A DNA stretch of 16,651 bases from CAYVZU01 sp964455935 (lineage in GTDB: Bacteria; Fibrobacterota; CAYVZU01). The position numbers and the translations under genes are program-made. The DNA is taken from assembly GCA_964455935.1 (NCBI GenBank), contig CAYVZU010000087.1:1-16651 (forward strand), read 5' to 3'. This document shows, piece by piece, positions 14,835-16,651 of this stretch (position 1 is its first letter; each line of letters begins with the position of its first letter). The notes below the pieces were generated by a model. It had not been told where the DNA came from. It saw only the letters and a program-made list of their open reading frames with translations, and made no database searches.

Positions 14835-15902
14835 ATGCCCATCAGTACGCTGATTGTCGACGATACGCTAACCTACCGAAAACTGCTGTCGGACATCGTT
14901 GCCGGGTTCCCTCAACTGCAACTCGCCGGGACCGCGGCCAACGGCAAGATCGCCCTTATGAAAATGGAGCAGTTCCCCATTGATCTGGTTCTGCTGGATG
15001 TCAACATGCCTGAGATGGACGGCATGGAGACGCTCAAACACATTCGGGAGCGATTCCCCAGGATCTCCGTGGTCATGGTGAGCTGCGCGGCTGCGGATGC
15101 AGCGCGTACCACCATTCAGGCCCTGAACATGGGCGCCATGGAGTTCATTCGCAAACCCGAGGCCGAAACGGCTGAGAGAAATGCAGAGATTCTGCGCGTG
15201 GAAATCGAGGACATCATCCGGACGCTTGAATCGCAGTTTCTTCTGCAAAGGCGGCCGTCCCCTTCGACTGCCGTCCTCTCGATGGGGCAAGCCGCCGCGA
15301 AACCGCCCTGGCCATTGGCCAAGCCGCCGGCCGTCGTCGTCATTGGCGTCTCGACGGGCGGACCAAACGCGCTCAACACGCTGATACCACGATTGCCCGC
15401 AAAGTTCCCGGCGCCCGTGCTGATTGTTCAGCATATGCCGCCTGTCTTTACTGAGGCCCTGGCCAAGGACCTGAACAGGAAATCGGCCCTGCACGTGGCT
15501 GAGGCCAGCGATGGCCTTGCAGTGGAACCCGGAAACGTCGTCATTGCCAAAGGCGGCTGCCATATGGTCGCCCGCCGAAAGGAAAGCTCTATTGTTATTG
15601 GGCTCAATGATGGTCCGCCCGAAAATTCCTGCCGTCCCGCCGTGGATGTTTTGTTCCGCTCTGTGGCTGATTGCTATGGTGATCTGGGTGTGCTCTCCGT
15701 GATTTTGACCGGCATGGGGTGCGATGGCCTGGCCGGTGTACGCGCCCTAAAGAGAAAGAGTTGCTACTGTGTTACGCAGACGGAATCCTCGTGCGTGGTA
15801 TACGGTATGCCTCGGGCGGTGGATGAAGCCGGGCTGTCCAACGAGTCAATGGGGATTGACCAGATGGCCCTGCGAATCGCCGAGCTTGTCGGGAAGCGAT
15901 AG
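14835..15902 (+). CDS. cheB: Chemotaxis methylesterase/deamidase CheB
   Basis: CheB removes methyl groups from receptors and deamidates glutamines, resetting adaptation; it is activated by phosphate from CheA. The 355-residue product has an N-terminal receiver domain with D9-D10 and phospho-acceptor D55 in LLDVNMPEMDG, and Lys in RKPE. A linker rich in Ala and Pro (about 135-163) follows. The C-terminal catalytic domain has the expected triad: S173 in GVSTGGPNAL, H200 in VQHMPP, and D297 in TGMGCDGL. All key residues are intact, in contrast to cheR and cheY just upstream. The ATG at 14835 has ACGGAGG at 14824-14830. It is the last gene of the + strand block. Confidence 0.96.
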   Translation: MPISTLIVDDTLTYRKLLSDIVAGFPQLQLAGTAANGKIALMKMEQFPIDLVLLDVNMPEMDGMETLKHIRERFPRISVVMVSCAAADAARTTIQALNMGAMEFIRKPEAETAERNAEILRVEIEDIIRTLESQFLLQRRPSPSTAVLSMGQAAAKPPWPLAKPPAVVVIGVSTGGPNALNTLIPRLPAKFPAPVLIVQHMPPVFTEALAKDLNRKSALHVAEASDGLAVEPGNVVIAKGGCHMVARRKESSIVIGLNDGPPENSCRPAVDVLFRSVADCYGDLGVLSVILTGMGCDGLAGVRALKRKSCYCVTQTESSCVVYGMPRAVDEAGLSNESMGIDQMALRIAELVGKR

Positions 15903-15918
15903 GGTCTTCAACGGACCG

Positions 15919-15936
15919 TGTGCCGCATGGGGCACA
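15919..15936 (+). terminator. Small hairpin after cheB (terminator-like, without T-run)
   Basis: TGTGCC at 15919-15924 pairs with GGCACA at 15931-15936 around a six-base loop, seventeen bases after the cheB stop. There is no T-run, so it may only be a 3' end stabiliser. It is the only candidate for the end of the long operon. Confidence 0.25.
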
Positions 15937-16107
15937 ACCGCCCAGCGGAATTGGCCGGTTTCTCCGCTAGAAGCCCTGTCCATTGCGCGAGTCCCGAGGA
16001 GGTATGGAGTTGCCGGTGATGGCTTTGGCGCCCTGGCGCGGAAAGCGCAAAGATGGCCCTGCTGAATTCCACAACAAAGACGTGTGGAAAAACAACACGC
16101 CAAACAT

Positions 16108-16651
16108 TCAGCCCTTGTGCTTTCGCAAAAAGAGGAGGAATACCTCGAATGCCTGGTATCCTTTGATCGGGCCAAGAGTTTCGAGGCGCGCGACAGGCGC
16201 TACCTGAGAGTGACGCAGAATCGAAAAGCAGATTTCCAACTCCGACGCATACAGGGTCTTGCGCCGCGCCGGCAACTTTCGCCACACGTTCCGAGCAAGG
16301 CGGCCAGCAATAGTCTTGAGTTTACGTTGTGCCTTTAATGCTTTGCGATAGTTTTGGGCTTGATTCCGAAACCGCTGCGCATACATCCACTCCTTCACTT
16401 TCCGGCTGTAGCGCTGTCGCAGAATGATTCCTTCCTGGTCGGCAATCCGCCAACAATGCTCCACAATCCGGCGATACAGCTTCACATCCGTCGGAAAGGT
16501 AATGTTCTTCTCCTGCGCCGTCGTGTCCGCAATCAGAACCGCCTCGTGAGCTGCCTTCCCATGAATTGCCGCCGAATAGGCAAAAACCTTCTTGACGCCT
16601 TCTTCGCCGATCCGTTTGCGAAAGTGAACCAGATCCGATGGATCACATGGG
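16108..16651 (-). mobile_element. IS5-type transposase, partial (runs off the window) and 3'-truncated
   Basis: The minus strand is open from the right edge to a TGA at 16108-16110, about 180 residues. The sequence begins within DPSDLVHFRKRIGEEGVKKV, continues with LIADTTAQEKNITFPTDVKL, which carries the first catalytic Asp of the DDE triad, and then has a basic helical block (NYRKALKAQRKLKTIAGRL). These are typical of IS5-family transposases such as those of the IS1182-like groups. The gene should continue for about 200 residues with the second Asp and the Glu, but recognisable sequence stops near ILRHSQ (about 16205) and the frame ends in unrelated residues. The 3' half is therefore missing, so this copy is inactive. 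No terminal inverted repeat can be identified in the window. Confidence 0.85.

Overview
The window is a piece of a bacterial genome, most likely from an anaerobic, chemotactic bacterium with two-membrane-type receptor architecture. It begins in the 3' end of a 23S rRNA gene followed by a 5S rRNA gene. The 5S gene is broken by a run of 10 Ns, which suggests a scaffolded draft or metagenome assembly. I cannot assign a phylum from the sequence alone. The HdrA/MvhADG hydrogenase set, a two-CW-like cysteine-rich receptor and the che gene repertoire would fit Desulfobacterota-like or related uncultured anaerobic lineages, but that is inference.

Layout: 1-340 is the 23S 3' end. A 23S-5S spacer follows with a boxA-like sequence, then 5S (471-568) and a strong intrinsic terminator (578-612). 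At 701-1330 lies a gene for a membrane-anchored GyrI-like (SRPBCC/effector-binding) protein. A 279-base non-coding stretch follows, carrying a weak promoter candidate. From 1610 to 15902 every gene is on the + strand, with gaps of at most 75 bases and many start/stop overlaps, so the block reads as one long operon or a few coupled ones. The order is: STAS-domain protein, cheA, cheW, chemoreceptor 1, hydrogenase maturation protease, hdrA, mvhD, mvhG, mvhA, TusA-like protein, chemoreceptor 2 (with a cysteine cluster in its HAMP domain), cheR (broken), cheY (frameshifted), cheB. The window ends with a truncated IS5-type transposase on the - strand that runs off the right edge.

The striking point is that a complete cytosolic [NiFe] hydrogenase module is embedded inside a chemotaxis operon. 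It comprises a group 3c Mvh-like large subunit, small subunit and delta subunit, the flavin/iron-sulfur protein HdrA, and the matching C-terminal protease. Chemoreceptor 1 and the protease overlap by ATGA, and the TusA-like gene leads within 75 bases into chemoreceptor 2. Chemoreceptor 2 carries eight cysteines between the two halves of its HAMP domain, a plausible redox- or metal-responsive input. I infer that taxis signalling is coupled to hydrogen or redox metabolism (energy/redox taxis). The hydrogenase module has HdrA but no HdrB or HdrC in this window, so its final electron acceptor is open.

Two signalling genes look damaged. cheR has lost roughly 80 codons from its centre and is out of frame, with a shared 9-base motif at the join. 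cheY has a one-base-type frameshift near its codon 88. These are either real decay or assembly/sequencing errors; cheA, cheW, cheB and both receptors are intact.
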